A stretch of DNA of 64,000 nucleotides from Pelagomonas calceolata. Taxonomy: Eukaryota > Sar > Pelagophyceae > Pelagomonadales > Pelagomonadaceae. Location: contig CAKKNE010000001.1 in the NCBI GenBank assembly GCA_918797485.1, positions 2,232,001 through 2,296,000 of the forward strand, written 5' to 3'. Shown here in pieces: positions 1-10,160 of the stretch. The translations under genes were made by a program, and so were the position numbers. Position 1 is the stretch's first letter; each line of letters opens with the position of its first letter. The notes under the pieces are model-generated. The model was not told the origin of the DNA. It was given only the letters and a program-made list of their open reading frames with translations, and made no database searches.

Positions 1-200
1 TGTTGGTCTTCAGGGGCGAAGAATGGATCTCTCCATCTTACGTGCGGGGGAAGGGTCGACAAAGGGCATCCGGAACGAATCCGGTGGATATCCTCGGCCC
101 GAAGACGTGCACCCGGTGCGCGTCGTCGAACGTCATAACGCCTCATATGTCGTCGAGGGTGGCGGCCGCGGGGGCAGGGGGGGCGCGGCCGGGAACGCCG

Positions 201-2425
201 TCACGCCCAGTGGCGGCGCGTCGACAGCGTGTACGAGTCGCCCTGCACCGCGAGCGGCTCCTTGCGGCCCGACGTCGGCACGCAGTCCTTGGCCGTCTCC
301 ATCGACGAGCGGTTCGACACGAGCTTGTTCACGCGGCAGCACGCCGTCGCCGCGACCGCCAACGCGACGAGCGCCGCGATCAACCCGGCGATGGCCACGG
401 CGCCGGCCTTCTCGACGTCGGACTTCTTCGCGCCCTTTTTGGAACCGCCCGAAAATCCCAAGTCGCGCATGGCCTGCTCGCAGCCAGCCTCGCACGTCGT
501 GTCGACCGCATCCAAGGGCGACTCCGTCGCGTCCAGCTGCGTCTTGAGGGCGGCGTTCTCGGTCTCGAGGTCCTCGACGCGCTGCATGAGGGCGTCGAAG
601 TCCTCCTTCTCCTGCGCGGGGCGGGGACGCGTCGACGGCGACTCTCTCCGACAGCGGTGCGCCATCGACGCGTCACCTCCGAAGGCAATCAATAAACGAC
701 GCAACTCACCACGGAGCCCCAGCCGTGGTCGTGGTCGCCGCCCGGGCCGTCGTGGTCGCCGCCGTCCTCGGCCTCGTCGCCGTCGCCTTCGATCAAATCG
801 GACTGCACGCCCAGCGCGTACTCGTAGTAGTGGCGGCGCTTCGCCGAGATGACGTAGTCGAGCTGGCCGCCGCCCTTGTCCGTGTCGTATTCCTGTGTGG
901 TGTACCGTCGGGTGCGTTCGATACTTCATGGGCAAGTGACCGATACGCGATTCGAACGCGTAACCTTCGATTATGACGCGCTACTGTTGCGCCAATCGGT
1001 CGAAGGCGTCCGTAGAAGAATAGGACGCGGCCCGCGGTACGAAGGTCCACTCCGGCTCGTCGTCGGTCTTCATCATCCCGATGGCCTTCTGGGCCATCTC
1101 CAGGACGTCGGCGGGCACGGGCTGGAAGTTGTACAGCTTCACCATCTCCTGACCTCGCGGCGACAGCACGAACTCGACCCAGGCCTTCAGCAACGGTCCT
1201 TTTTTGTTGTTGCCCGTCTGGTCCTCGCGGATGTACATGTAGGAGATGGCCACGATGGGCCAGGTCGTCTCGCCCGGCATATTATGTAAAGAAACTTCGC
1301 TGAAGTCCGCAGCAGGATCGTCGGGCATGACGCCCGTCTTCAGCGCTTCTTCCGCGGCCATCTGCACGCCGCCCTGCGCGATGGAGGCCGACGTCGTCCA
1401 GTAGTTCCCGTCCTTGTTCTGGAGGGCGATCTCGTGCAACCCGTCCTCGATGCCATGACCCGAGTCGATGTAGCCGATACTCCACTCCGTGGCGGCGATC
1501 ATGGCGCTCATCTGGCCGCTGCCTTCGACGTTGAACGTCGACGCGGGCCAGTCGATCTTCGACCCGACCTTGTCGGCCGGCCACTTGTCGGGACACGCCG
1601 CGTGCAAATACTGCGTGATGCCCTTTGTGGTCGAGGAGCCGTAGGTCCGGTGGTAGACCACAATCTTCTCGCCGGACGGCGGATCGAAGTCGCCGTCCTG
1701 AATCTCAAGAATAGCTTCGTCGTCCCACGTCGTAATGACACCGTTGAAGATGTCCGCGAGCACGCAGGCCGTGAGCTTGAGGCCGTTGTCCGGCTGGTAG
1801 TCGGCAGGAACGTTGTCGAAGAAGGCCATGGCGCCCAATGCGAAGGGCACGTGGAGCACTTCGACGCCCGCACTTCTCATGGCGTCGTACTTGTCCTTCG
1901 GGAAGGGCATGTCGCCGCTGCCGAAGTCGTTGTAGGCGCCGCCCTCGTGGGCGTTGACGGCGAGCGGGTCGTCGTCGGTGTTGCCCATGAACTCGTACCT
2001 GTACAACATCGCGTCGATGGCGTGGGGCGCCCGAACTTTGATTTCCACTCAGACTCGCACTGGCCCGTCGACGAGCCGACGGCTCGGTACGTGATGCGGA
2101 CGGCGGGCTTGGCGCGCGCCATGAAGATGGAGCCGACCTCCCAGAAGTACTTGGACGGGTTCGTCGTGCCCGAGCCTGCGTGGGTTTGATTTTTTGTGTT
2201 CGCGGAAACTTGACGTCGGAACGGCGTCGGCGGTTTTGTGTGCGCGGCGGCGCCGTCCTCGCCACAGGGCGATCGGCGCGATGACCTCTACGACCGCATC
2301 TGATCCGCGCCGCGGATCGCCGCCGCGGTTGATTGCAACACCGGTGCTTCACCATCGAGCTCGATGAGAGCGCCGTCCTGGGCGGCGGCGCCAATGGCGA
2401 GGGCGAGCGCGGTGAGAATGCGCAT
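201..2425 (-). CDS. PstS-like phosphate-binding protein with C-terminal membrane anchor
   Basis: Five exons (2425-2353, 2175-2061, 1998-1041, 892-710, 611-201) join in phase to give 579 aa. It starts with a signal peptide (MRILTALALAIG). The PstS hallmarks GSGTTNPSKYFW and YRAVGSSTGQYEF follow within the first 70 residues, the second restored by removing the 1999-2060 intron. The bacterial family binds phosphate for ABC import. Here the last 137 residues instead form a coiled coil (MQRVEDLETENAALK) and one membrane helix near residues 513-532 (IAGLIAALVALAV), so the domain is probably displayed on a membrane. A His/Asp/Gly-rich linker precedes this. The exon 4 boundary (intron 893-1040) is chosen because it alone keeps frame. 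Family call is from recognised motifs; phosphate binding is inference. Confidence 0.8.
937..1001 (-). tRNA. tRNA-Met-like fold inside intron 4 of the PstS-like gene
   Basis: On the minus strand a 7-bp acceptor stem (GACCGAT with ATCGGTC), TG spacer, 4-bp D stem (GCGC with GCGC), a TCATAA anticodon-loop-like segment and a perfect 5-bp T arm (ACGCG-TTCGAAT-CGCGT) occur in the right order. The element is 65 nt, about 7 nt short: the 5' side of the anticodon stem appears missing. It resembles elongator tRNA-Met(CAT). It may be a degenerate copy, a tRNA-derived insertion, or an unusual tRNA. Control boxes resembling A and B boxes are present. Confidence 0.5.
1999..2060 (-). mobile_element. Introner (62-nt intron) in the PstS-like gene
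   Basis: The intron begins GTGCGAGT, runs into GAGTGGAAATCAAA and an internal CACGCCATCGACGCGA, and ends TTGTACAG. GTGCGAGT and the downstream exon GTACGAGT form a 7/8 target duplication. Splicing from the GT of the upstream copy to the element's terminal AG restores GQYEF. The 3' inverted repeat is eroded. Confidence 0.75.
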
Positions 2426-2639
2426 CGTGAGGACCGCGATTGCTAGCTCTGCGGGTCAGAGCGTCGGTTGCGACGCGTTTTTTGTGTCTAGCGAGGCTGC
2501 GCTTGGTTTGAGCTCGTGCTCTGCTGACAAGGGAGAGCAAGGTCAGTTTTTGTGGTGCTATCAGCGATGTCGCTGCTGAATCGCCTCACCCTGCTATGCG
2601 CAGCGCAAAGCGGCACCGCACTCGTGCTCAACACCCTCA

Positions 2640-2775
2640 AATCAGCCACAGTCCTCGACCCTGCCATGGAATGGACTTGTGATCTGCGCCGCCGACCCGG
2701 GGTAGATGAAGATGAGCAGGCCCGTGAGCGCCAGGCGCCGGAAGCACTCGAAGATGACGAGGTGCGCGGCCCGTC
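2640..2775 (-). pseudogene. Fragment of a membrane-helix segment of a beta-helix surface protein
   Basis: A short open stretch reads HLVIFECFRRLALTGLLIF followed by PGSAAQI, a membrane-helix pattern I associate with the C-terminal region of stramenopile beta-helix surface proteins. It lies downstream of, and on the same strand as, the FG-GAP/beta-helix gene, but an in-frame stop lies just upstream and no acceptor site is visible, so it is more likely a decayed 3' part of that gene than a usable exon. Identity of the family is from memory of the motif. Confidence 0.4.
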
Positions 2776-3053
2776 ATGGACCCGTACGTCCATCGTACCC
2801 GCCACGGCCTAGGCCGCCGGGGACCATTCCCGTACGGCACGGCCACGGTGCTAGTAGTAAGTATATAATGGTTATAAGTCGAGGGATGGCTCGAGAGAGG
2901 AAATACGATTCAACTTCCCGGCGGTCTGGAATCACACGTCGATCTCGGGACGCGGGGAGGGGGAGGGAGGCACGGGCGGCGCGCTGCGGAGCGCGGCGTG
3001 CATGTAGGGGTAGAGGCGCACGGGCGGCGCGCTCCGTATGTGCATAGGGATGC

Positions 3054-5927
3054 TCAATCTGAGGATCGAGCGCCAGCGTCTGGTCCGGCGGGCGCCTCGC
3101 CCGTCTTCGCTTCGGGAGCGCCGCGCGCCTCCCGGGCGGCCGGGCGCTTCGCGCCGGCGATCGACGAGAGCCAGCCGCCCGCCGCCGATGGCTCCCCCGC
3201 CGCCTTCCCCTCGGGCGCGCCGTCGATCTTGATCTCGACCGCGTCGACCGAGTCCTCGTCGCCGCGCGCCTCCTGCTCGCGCCAGCGCCGTTGCTTCTTT
3301 CCCCGCTTCTTGCGGAGCTTGGCGAGCATCGGCTTGAAGATGAGCCCCAGCGCCACCATGGGCAGGACCGCGGCCGCGAGCAGGACGACCGCGACGATCC
3401 ACTGCAGGTCCTTGTCGTGGAGCGAGGTCTCGGTGCGGATCATGAAGCAGACCAGAGGTAGAGGCCATCGCAGCACTCGCACTGACCGTCGCCCGGGGAG
3501 GCGCAGAAGTTTTTGTCAAATTCCGTAAACTCGATCACCGCAGAAGCTTCGTTGCCTCCTCCGTTTGAATTGTCCTTCGCCGTAATGCCCACGAGCTCGA
3601 CGTGTTCGAAACCTCTGATCGTGATCACATTCCTCATCTTCTGGTCGTTCTGGTCGCCATTCTGGTCAAAGTCCGTGTCGCGAATCGAAAGCGTCCGGGA
3701 GCCTGATTCGCCGTCCAGGTAAAAGGCGCCGCCGTGTTCGCCGCAGCTACACTCCCCTACGCGCGAGCCCGTGATCTCGACGTCTCGTACTTCGGCGGCC
3801 ACGATCGCGCCGCCGTTGCCCTCGCCGTCGGGTGCGGTGCAGCGAGTAAAAGTCGAGTCTCGGACCGTGAGCGTCGAAGCGTCCCCCGCTGCGTAGATCG
3901 CACCGCCACCGAGCCAACTCTTTTTGTCTTCCTTCTCGGCGTCATTGGGATAAACTAGCGAGCAGTCGACAAAGGTCGAACTGACGACGGTGACCTCCGC
4001 GTCGACGGCGTGGATGGCACCGCCGTTATTTGACGCTTCGCAGCCGTCGAATGTGACATCTGTCACCGTCAGCGCGCCGTTTTCGACGGCGAGGCAGCCG
4101 CCGTTTTCCTGCGCCGCCAGCGCGCGGCGAGCGGACCCCGGCGCCAGCGCGCGGCGGCGCCCTGAGCTCGACGTGAGCTTCACGTTGCGCAACGAGAGCG
4201 CCGCGCCTTGGACCGCGAAGCTGCCCGTGACATCAAAGCCCTGGCCGTCGACGACGAGGTCCGACGTGACGTCCACCGGGTCGTCGCCCAGGTCGATGTT
4301 GTCGCCCAGCGCGACTTTCGTCGTCGACGCGTCATTCACGGCGCTGCGCAGCTCCGACGCGTCGTTCACGACCGTGGCGACCAGCTGCGTCGGCATCGGC
4401 GTCGGACGCGGCGTGGGCGACGGCGCCGGCCGCGGTGTGGGCTGCGGCGCGGCTGCAAGCGGCCGGGGCGTCGGCGCGGGCACGGGCCGCGGCGTCGGCG
4501 CAGGAACGGGCCGGGGTGTGGGCTCGCCCGGTTTCGGCGTGGGCTCCGGCGTCAATTCCGCAAGAAGCGCAAACACGTAGGCTGAGCCCGATTCGGAGCC
4601 GGCGTCGTCGTCGCCGCGGGCCCCGGCCACGAGGGTGCCGCCCTCGATCGCCACGGAGGTTCCGAACCAGTCGCTGGCCGCGGCGTCCAAGGCGGTTACC
4701 TTCTCGAGCTCGTCGTACGTGGCGCCGCCGTCGTTCGTGCGGAACACGTAGACCGCGCCCGGGCCGTCGTCTTCGCCGTCTCCCGTATTGCCTTCGTTTT
4801 CGGCCGCGATGGCGATGGTGTCGCCGTCGATCGCCACCTTCTGGCCGAACTTGTCGTCCTCTGCGGCGTCGCCGGCTATGAGCTTCGCCAGCTGGGCGCC
4901 GTCGCTCGCGCTGAAGACGTAGACCGAGCCCGAGTCTTTGCGGTCCCCGGCCACGATGGTGTCCCCGTCGATCGCCACGGCGTAGCCCAGGCTGTCGCTG
5001 CCCGCGACCGTCAACTTGTCCACCTCGCCGTACGTCGCGCCGCCGTCGTCTGCGCGGAAATCGGCCGGGGCTCGGGGCGACCCCTCGGATCCTGGAACGA
5101 AAAGGTCAATTTCTACGCCGGCCGTCGCCCGTGCGGAAGACGTAGACCGCGCCCGGGCTGGCCATCGCTCCGATGGCGACGACACCGCCGGAGATGTCCA
5201 GGGAGTAGGCGAATTTGTCGTTCGACCCGGCGTCGGAGGCCGTCAGCTTGGCTACCTGGCCGTACGAGGCGCCGCCGTCGGTCGTGCGGAAGACGTAGGC
5301 CGCGTTCTGCTTGTACGCCGAGATCGCGAGGGCGTCGCCGTCCATCGCCACCGCCCAGCCGAAGCGAAGCTCGTCGCCCGCCGCGGCGTCGTCGGCCGCC
5401 AAAATGTCCACCTGGGTGTACGTGGCGTTGTCCGTCGTGCGGAAAACGTAGACGGCGCCCAGGCTATTGGCTCCCCTGTCGGGGGCCCCGATCATGACCG
5501 TGGCGCCCTTGACGGCCACGGCATAGCCGAAGTCATCGCCCGCAGCGCCGTCGGAGGCCGTCAAAAGGTCCACTTCCACGTACGTGTTTCCGCCGTCGGT
5601 CGTGCGGAGGACGTAGGCCGCGCCGCCGGTGCCAGCGCCGGGGGCGCCGATGACCACGGTGTTCCCTTCGATCGCCACGGACCGGCCGAAGTTGTGGGCC
5701 GCCGCGCCGTCGCTGGCCGTCAATTTCTCGAGCTCCGAGGAGCTCAACCGCCGCCGGCCGTCCTCCTCGAACGCGAGCGACCACGGCTGCTCGTTCGCGA
5801 CGACTCTCGCGTTGGCTATGGCTGCGGCAGGACGCTCGTGCGCCTGCACCGAGACGAGCAGCATGCCTACAAGGAGGCGCGAGGCAGCCCCTGGCGCAGC
5901 ACGCTTTTTGCCGAGGCCGCGCGCCAT
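3054..5927 (-). CDS. FG-GAP repeat / parallel beta-helix surface protein, damaged 3' end
   Basis: Exon 1 (5927-5117) starts at MARGLGKK, has a signal-type hydrophobic stretch (LLVGMLLVSVQA) and several FG-GAP repeats of the form FGxSVAIxGxTVVIGAP...VYVFRTxDGG. Exon 2 (from 5050) continues these, then a Pro/Thr spacer (PTPRPVPAPTPRP repeats) and a right-handed beta-helix-like region rich in Gly, Asn and Cys. FG-GAP blades build integrin-type beta-propellers, so an extracellular adhesive or binding role is likely. Near 3480 the frame ends; a second frame (3482-3054) carries a membrane helix (WIVAVVLLAAAVLPMVALG) and a basic tail. No GT-AG intron joins the two frames, so a frameshift or decay is likely. 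A paralogue lies at 55.9-57.4 kb. Confidence 0.65.
5051..5116 (-). mobile_element. Introner-like 66-nt intron in the FG-GAP gene
   Basis: On the minus strand it begins GTAGAAATTGACC and ends CGATTTCCGCGCAG, a diverged version of the introner ends (GTGGAAATCA and TGATTTCCACACAG). Removing it joins GDGR to HDGGATYGEV in frame between two FG-GAP blades. No clear target duplication is left. Confidence 0.55.
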
Positions 5928-6938
5928 GGCTGCGTGGGTGTCCGCCCTAAGATTTCTTCTCGGTTTGGGCTGTTGCTCCCGTCGCTCCCGGGACTCGCGG
6001 GTAAGGACTCGCTGCTCCCACTTCCCACAGTGCCTCAACTGGAAGGGGTTCACGCCCGTGCAAAATAGAACTCCCCGGGCCCACGTGGAGATATCTGCAC
6101 TTGTCTTGGCTGGGCCGGACCGCCTCTGGCGGGAAATGGCACGCCCGGCTTATCTTGTTTCGGGGGTCGGGGCGCGAGCCGGGTCTGGGGTCCTGAACAT
6201 CGATAGGCTACGCGCGCATCCTCGACGGCGTCCGCGTTCGTCCGACGGTGTTTCGGGCGCCGGGCGAGGCTCGCGGGCTCGGAGAAGTGTCGGCGGCCGG
6301 CGGCCGCGGTTTCGCGGGCCGAATCGCGGCAGCATGGGCTTGGATTGGTTTGGGAGCAAGAGAAGCGTTTTAGACGGGGACGAAGGTATCAATTTATACG
6401 GCCCTGCGTGCGGGTGCCAGAACGTATATACAGCCTATAGATTCTAGGTAGGCCAGGATGGTAGCCCACGGTGCCTCGCCGCGAAACTGAAAATCATCAA
6501 CGAAGGCAACAAACAAGCTACGAAGTTTTACATTGCAAAGCCCCATAATGAAACCAACCAAATTGGGTATTTAGATTCCAACATTGATTGTGTAACGGCT
6601 GGCAGTAAAGTCGTCGCGTTAGTGTCTATCCAAGGAGCTTGGATTTACGTCTGCTGGGTGTTCTGCATCTCGCCTGCGGTCCGCGGCGCGGTAGTCGGCG
6701 AGCAAGGATACATAATGCACAAGACTGAGGCTTTCCTCTCGCGACCGACGAGCGGTTTCTATAAGCGCGTACACTAACACGGTCGAAAGGCACTGTGGAG
6801 GTACGCAAACGCCGAGAGCGCGCGTTTTCGTGCTATACCGCTGCAATAATCTCGGAAAATCATACCAGTGAAAACCCGTCTCGAGGCTTTCGTGCTAACC
6901 CGTAGAACGAAGCGGAAACATGCCCTGTCACAAAACTT
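5928..6938. other. Intergenic region without supported gene
   Basis: Between the start of the FG-GAP gene and the 3' end of the methyltransferase gene. The stretch 6400-6900 is clearly more AT-rich than its surroundings. Open frames here lack codon-like composition or recognisable motifs. I see no RNA gene. Confidence 0.5.
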
Positions 6939-7613
6939 TCAACTTACCCCATCACCACCTCCCGCCGGAGGCCTCAGCACGGCCCCGACGCCGCCCGGCA
7001 GGCGCCCCCGCGTAGGATCATCACTAGCCTCGTACAACCGCACCATGCCGAAACAATCGGAGCCCGTCTGGCAGGCGTCCCAGGCCGCGCCCGACGGGTG
7101 CGAGCAGAAGGTCACGAGGCGCAGGCCCCGCTGCACCGCCTCTAACAGCCGTTTGTCGAGCACGGCGAACGTCGTCGGTAATAAATGAGCGTAGCACGCG
7201 TCGACGCCCTCCAAACCAATGGGAGGCGGCCCCGCGCCCTCGACCATGGCGCAGAAGTCCGCCTGGTGGAACGCGCGCTCCGGAAAGCGCTCTCTCGCCG
7301 CCTCGACGCACTCCATCCTAATATCGACACCAATACCGCGGCAGCCCGCGATCGTCGTCACGCCGTCGACGACCCGCCCATCCCCGCAGCCCAGGTCCAG
7401 GAACGTCGTGTTCGCATCGAGGCGCGCCAGACGGGCTATAGAGTCGAACATGCAGTCGGGCGTGTGCACGACCGGCACGATGCACCCGTCCGGCGGCACC
7501 TCATCTTCTAATCGCTCGAGGGTCTTCTCCGTCTGGGACAGCGTCGCGCGGCACCGCCCGAGCGTCTCGGCGAGCTGGGCTTTCACGTCGGCGGCGTTTG
7601 TCTGGGCAGCCAT
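6939..7613 (-). CDS. Class I SAM-dependent methyltransferase, ATPSCKMT/FAM173-like
   Basis: Single exon, 224 aa, starting MAAQTNAADV. Motif I is FLDLGCGDGRVV near residue 65 and the acidic end of strand 2 is GIGVDIRMECVEAA. The helix LLPTTFAVLDKRLLEAV followed by GLRLVTFCSHP matches the layout of the FAM173 lysine methyltransferases (ATP synthase c-subunit methylation in mitochondria). No clear targeting peptide is visible, and the N-terminal 45 residues are an amphipathic helix. Subfamily and substrate are inference; the methyltransferase fold is firm. Confidence 0.75.
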   Translation of the reverse strand: MAAQTNAADVKAQLAETLGRCRATLSQTEKTLERLEDEVPPDGCIVPVVHTPDCMFDSIARLARLDANTTFLDLGCGDGRVVDGVTTIAGCRGIGVDIRMECVEAARERFPERAFHQADFCAMVEGAGPPPIGLEGVDACYAHLLPTTFAVLDKRLLEAVQRGLRLVTFCSHPSGAAWDACQTGSDCFGMVRLYEASDDPTRGRLPGGVGAVLRPPAGGGDGVS

Positions 7614-8244
7614 GTGTCTCTCGCTGGTGCTGCGCGTTGCGAGACTGCTTTGCGACGCGTTGATGGCGTGGCTGTGCTTCTGGCTGCTCCACCTGAGCCA
7701 GGCCCTGATAGCTGCCCGACGAGGCCGGAGCCGTGCGAGGCAGCGAGAGACGGCGGCTCCGGCTGTGCTCGAGGCACGGGCGCGCCGACGCGACTGGCTG
7801 CGACGCCCGCCGCTCTCGCGCGCTGCGAAGCCCGGCGCTCCGCGAGGTACTAGGTGGGTGCTGCTCCGGCTCCGGATCGATCCCGAGCGAGGACATACCT
7901 CGGCGACCGTTCCGCGCGACCGGACGGGTCCTCGTCGCCCCCAGGCCGAAGATCTAAGTGTCGATCCTGCTAGTGCTTGACGCCAATCTGCGCCGCAAGC
8001 TCGCGTCGTGAAGATCAAAAATGCTGCGACGGAGGCTACAGGTGCAATTGCAGCGTCGGTTTTCCATGAACATGGCTCGGGCAGCCGCGTGTCGCGCCGT
8101 CGTGGAGGCGTGATGCTGCGAATCGCCCCATCGAGGTGCCGCAAGGCTGCAAACCCAGACGCGCCCCGATCCGCCCGCCGCAATGCTCCGTCCCGCGGCG
8201 GGACCGCATCGCTGCCGCGCCATCGACGCGAGACGCTGGACACT
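7614..8244. other. Divergent intergenic region
   Basis: Separates two divergently transcribed genes (methyltransferase on minus, Ala/Lys-rich protein on plus). It contains copies of the introner core ACGCCATCGACGCG-type sequence near 8220. No gene, RNA or convincing promoter motif is seen. Confidence 0.4.
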
Positions 8245-10160
8245 ATGCAGCTGCGCGATGTGATGGATGAACGAACGCGCCGCGCCGACGGTAACGGTAA
8301 CACACGCAGGTCCTCGCCGCGCTGGCGCTGGCCAGCGGCTTCGTGCCGGTGCCGCCGCGGACGGTGCGCGCGCCGCCGCAGAACATGAAGAAGCCGGGCA
8401 AGCCCACCGAGGAGGGTCCGCTGCCCGGCCTCTCGGAGGAGAACTACGCGGTGCTGCCCGCGATTCTTGGGATCGGCGTGATCTCGCCCATCCTCTTGGT
8501 GGCCCAGGCGTTCCTGCCGGCGCCGACCGCCGCGCCGCCCAAGAAGAAGGGCGCGAAGGCGAGCGCGAAGGCGCCGACCAAGAAGCCCGCGGCCGCGAAG
8601 ATGGAGCTCCCGAAGATGGCCATGCCGTCCCTGCCGAAGCGCGAGAAAAAGGCGCCTAAGCCCAAGGCCCCGCCGAAGCCCAAGGCCGTCAAGGCGCCGA
8701 AGGCGCCCAAGGCCGCGCCCGCGCCGGCACCCGAGCCGGCGCCGGCGCCGGCGCCCGCGCCCGCGCCCGCGCCGCCGTCCGCCGAGGAGCTCGAGCGCGC
8801 GCGCCTCAACGAAGTGCTGGGCGCCTCGAAGCGCGTCAAGGCGACGACCAAGGCCGGCGCCGTCAAGCCGAAGGCGACGACGGCCGCGCCGGCGCCCGCC
8901 CCGGCGCCCGCGCCCGCCCCGGCGCCCGCGCCGGCGCCGGAGCCGGTCGCCGCGCCCGAGCCGGCGCCGGCGCCCGCGCCCGCGCCCGTCGTGGACGTCA
9001 AGGCCGAGCGGGCCGCGGCCGCCAAGGCGGCGGCCGACCAGCGCGCGGCCGACGCGGCCGCCGCGCGCGACGCCGCGAAGGCCGCGGCCCAGCAGAAGCT
9101 CGAGGCGGCGTCCGCGGCGAAAGCTGCCGCCGCCCAGAAGAAGGCCGACGCGGCGGCCGCCTCTCAGAAGAAGGCCGCCGACGCCGCTGCCGCGAAGCAG
9201 GCTGCCGCCGACGCCGCCGCCCAGAAGAAGGCCGACGCCGCGGCGAGCGCCAAGGCCAGCGCGCAGAAGAAAGCAGATGCTGCTGCGGCCGCTAAGAAAG
9301 CTGCCGCGCAGAAGGCGAGCGACGCGAAAGCCGCCGCCACGAAGAAGGCCCAGGACGCTGCTGCGTCGAAGGCCGCTGCCTCGAAGCAGGCCGCCCAGAA
9401 GAAGTCCGACGCCGCCGCCGCGGCGAAGAAGAAGTCTGCCGACGCGAAAGCGGCCGCTTCCAAGAAGGCCAGCGACGCCAAGCAAGCCGCGGCCAAGAAA
9501 TCCGCGGACGCGAAAGCTGCTGCCTCGAAAAAGGCGTCCGACGCGAAAGCGGCCGCCGCGAAGAAAGCATCTGATGCGAAGGCCGCCTCGGCCAAGAAGG
9601 CGTCGGACGCTAAGGCCGCGGCGAAGGCTAGCGCGCAGAAGAAGTCGGATGCTGCCGCCGCGTCCAAGCGCGCGGCCGCCGACAAAGCCGCGGCCGCGAA
9701 GAAGGTGTGACCTGTGTGGAGATCAAATTTCAGACGCCTCACGCGTTCCACGAATACCCTCACTCACTGGTTGATTTCCCCACAGGCCTCCGCCGACAAG
9801 GCCGCCGCCGCGGCCAAGGCCAAGGCCGACCAGGCCGCGGCCGCGAAGCAGGCAAGCGCTCAGAAGGCGAAGGCCGCGGCTGATAAGGCCGCTGCTGCTA
9901 AACAGGCCGCGGCCGATAAAGCCGCTGCCGCGAAGAAAGCCGCGGCCGACAAAAAGGCGACGGCGGACGCCGCGAAGGCGGCCAAGGCCAAGGCCAAGCC
10001 CGCGCCGAAGCCGAAGGCGGCCCCCGCGCCCGCACCGGCGCCGGCGCCGGCGCCGGCGCCCGCGCCCGAGCCGGCCCCGGCACCCGAGGAACCGGCGGCG
10101 CCCTCTGAGGCGGACATCCTCCGCGATTCGCTCAAGGCGTCGCGCCGGTCCAAGGCTTAG
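8245..10160 (+). CDS. Ala/Lys-rich plastid-targeted repeat protein
   Basis: Three exons (8245-8259, 8310-9704, 9786-10160) in phase, 594 aa. The tiny first exon plus exon 2 give MQLRDVLAALALASGFVP, a signal peptide ending in an A-S-x-F motif typical of stramenopile plastid preproteins. A membrane helix follows near residues 50-70 (VLPAILGIGVISPILLVA). The rest is low complexity: Ala-Pro blocks and about 300 residues of KAAADKKA-type repeats, with a short conserved-looking block (ERARLNEVLGASKR) that recurs at the C-terminus as DILRDSLKASRRSKA. The long helical Ala/Lys part resembles TolA or histone H1 tails only in composition. Function unknown; a plastid membrane tether or nucleoid-associated protein is conceivable. 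Confidence 0.7.
9705..9785 (+). mobile_element. Introner (81-nt intron) in the Ala/Lys-rich gene
   Basis: Contains CTGTGTGGAGATCAAATTTC at its 5' side and CTCACTGGTTGATTTCCCCA at its 3' end. Donor GTGTGA follows AAG AAG and the acceptor CACAG precedes GCCTCC, phase 0. A target duplication is no longer recognisable. Confidence 0.8.

Noticed and set aside
6939-9485. An 848-codon open frame on the minus strand covering the methyltransferase and much of the Ala/Lys-rich gene
   Set aside because: Upstream of 7613 it is Arg/Gly/Leu low-complexity antisense of the Ala/Lys repeats; only the part from MAAQTNAADV on has domain motifs.
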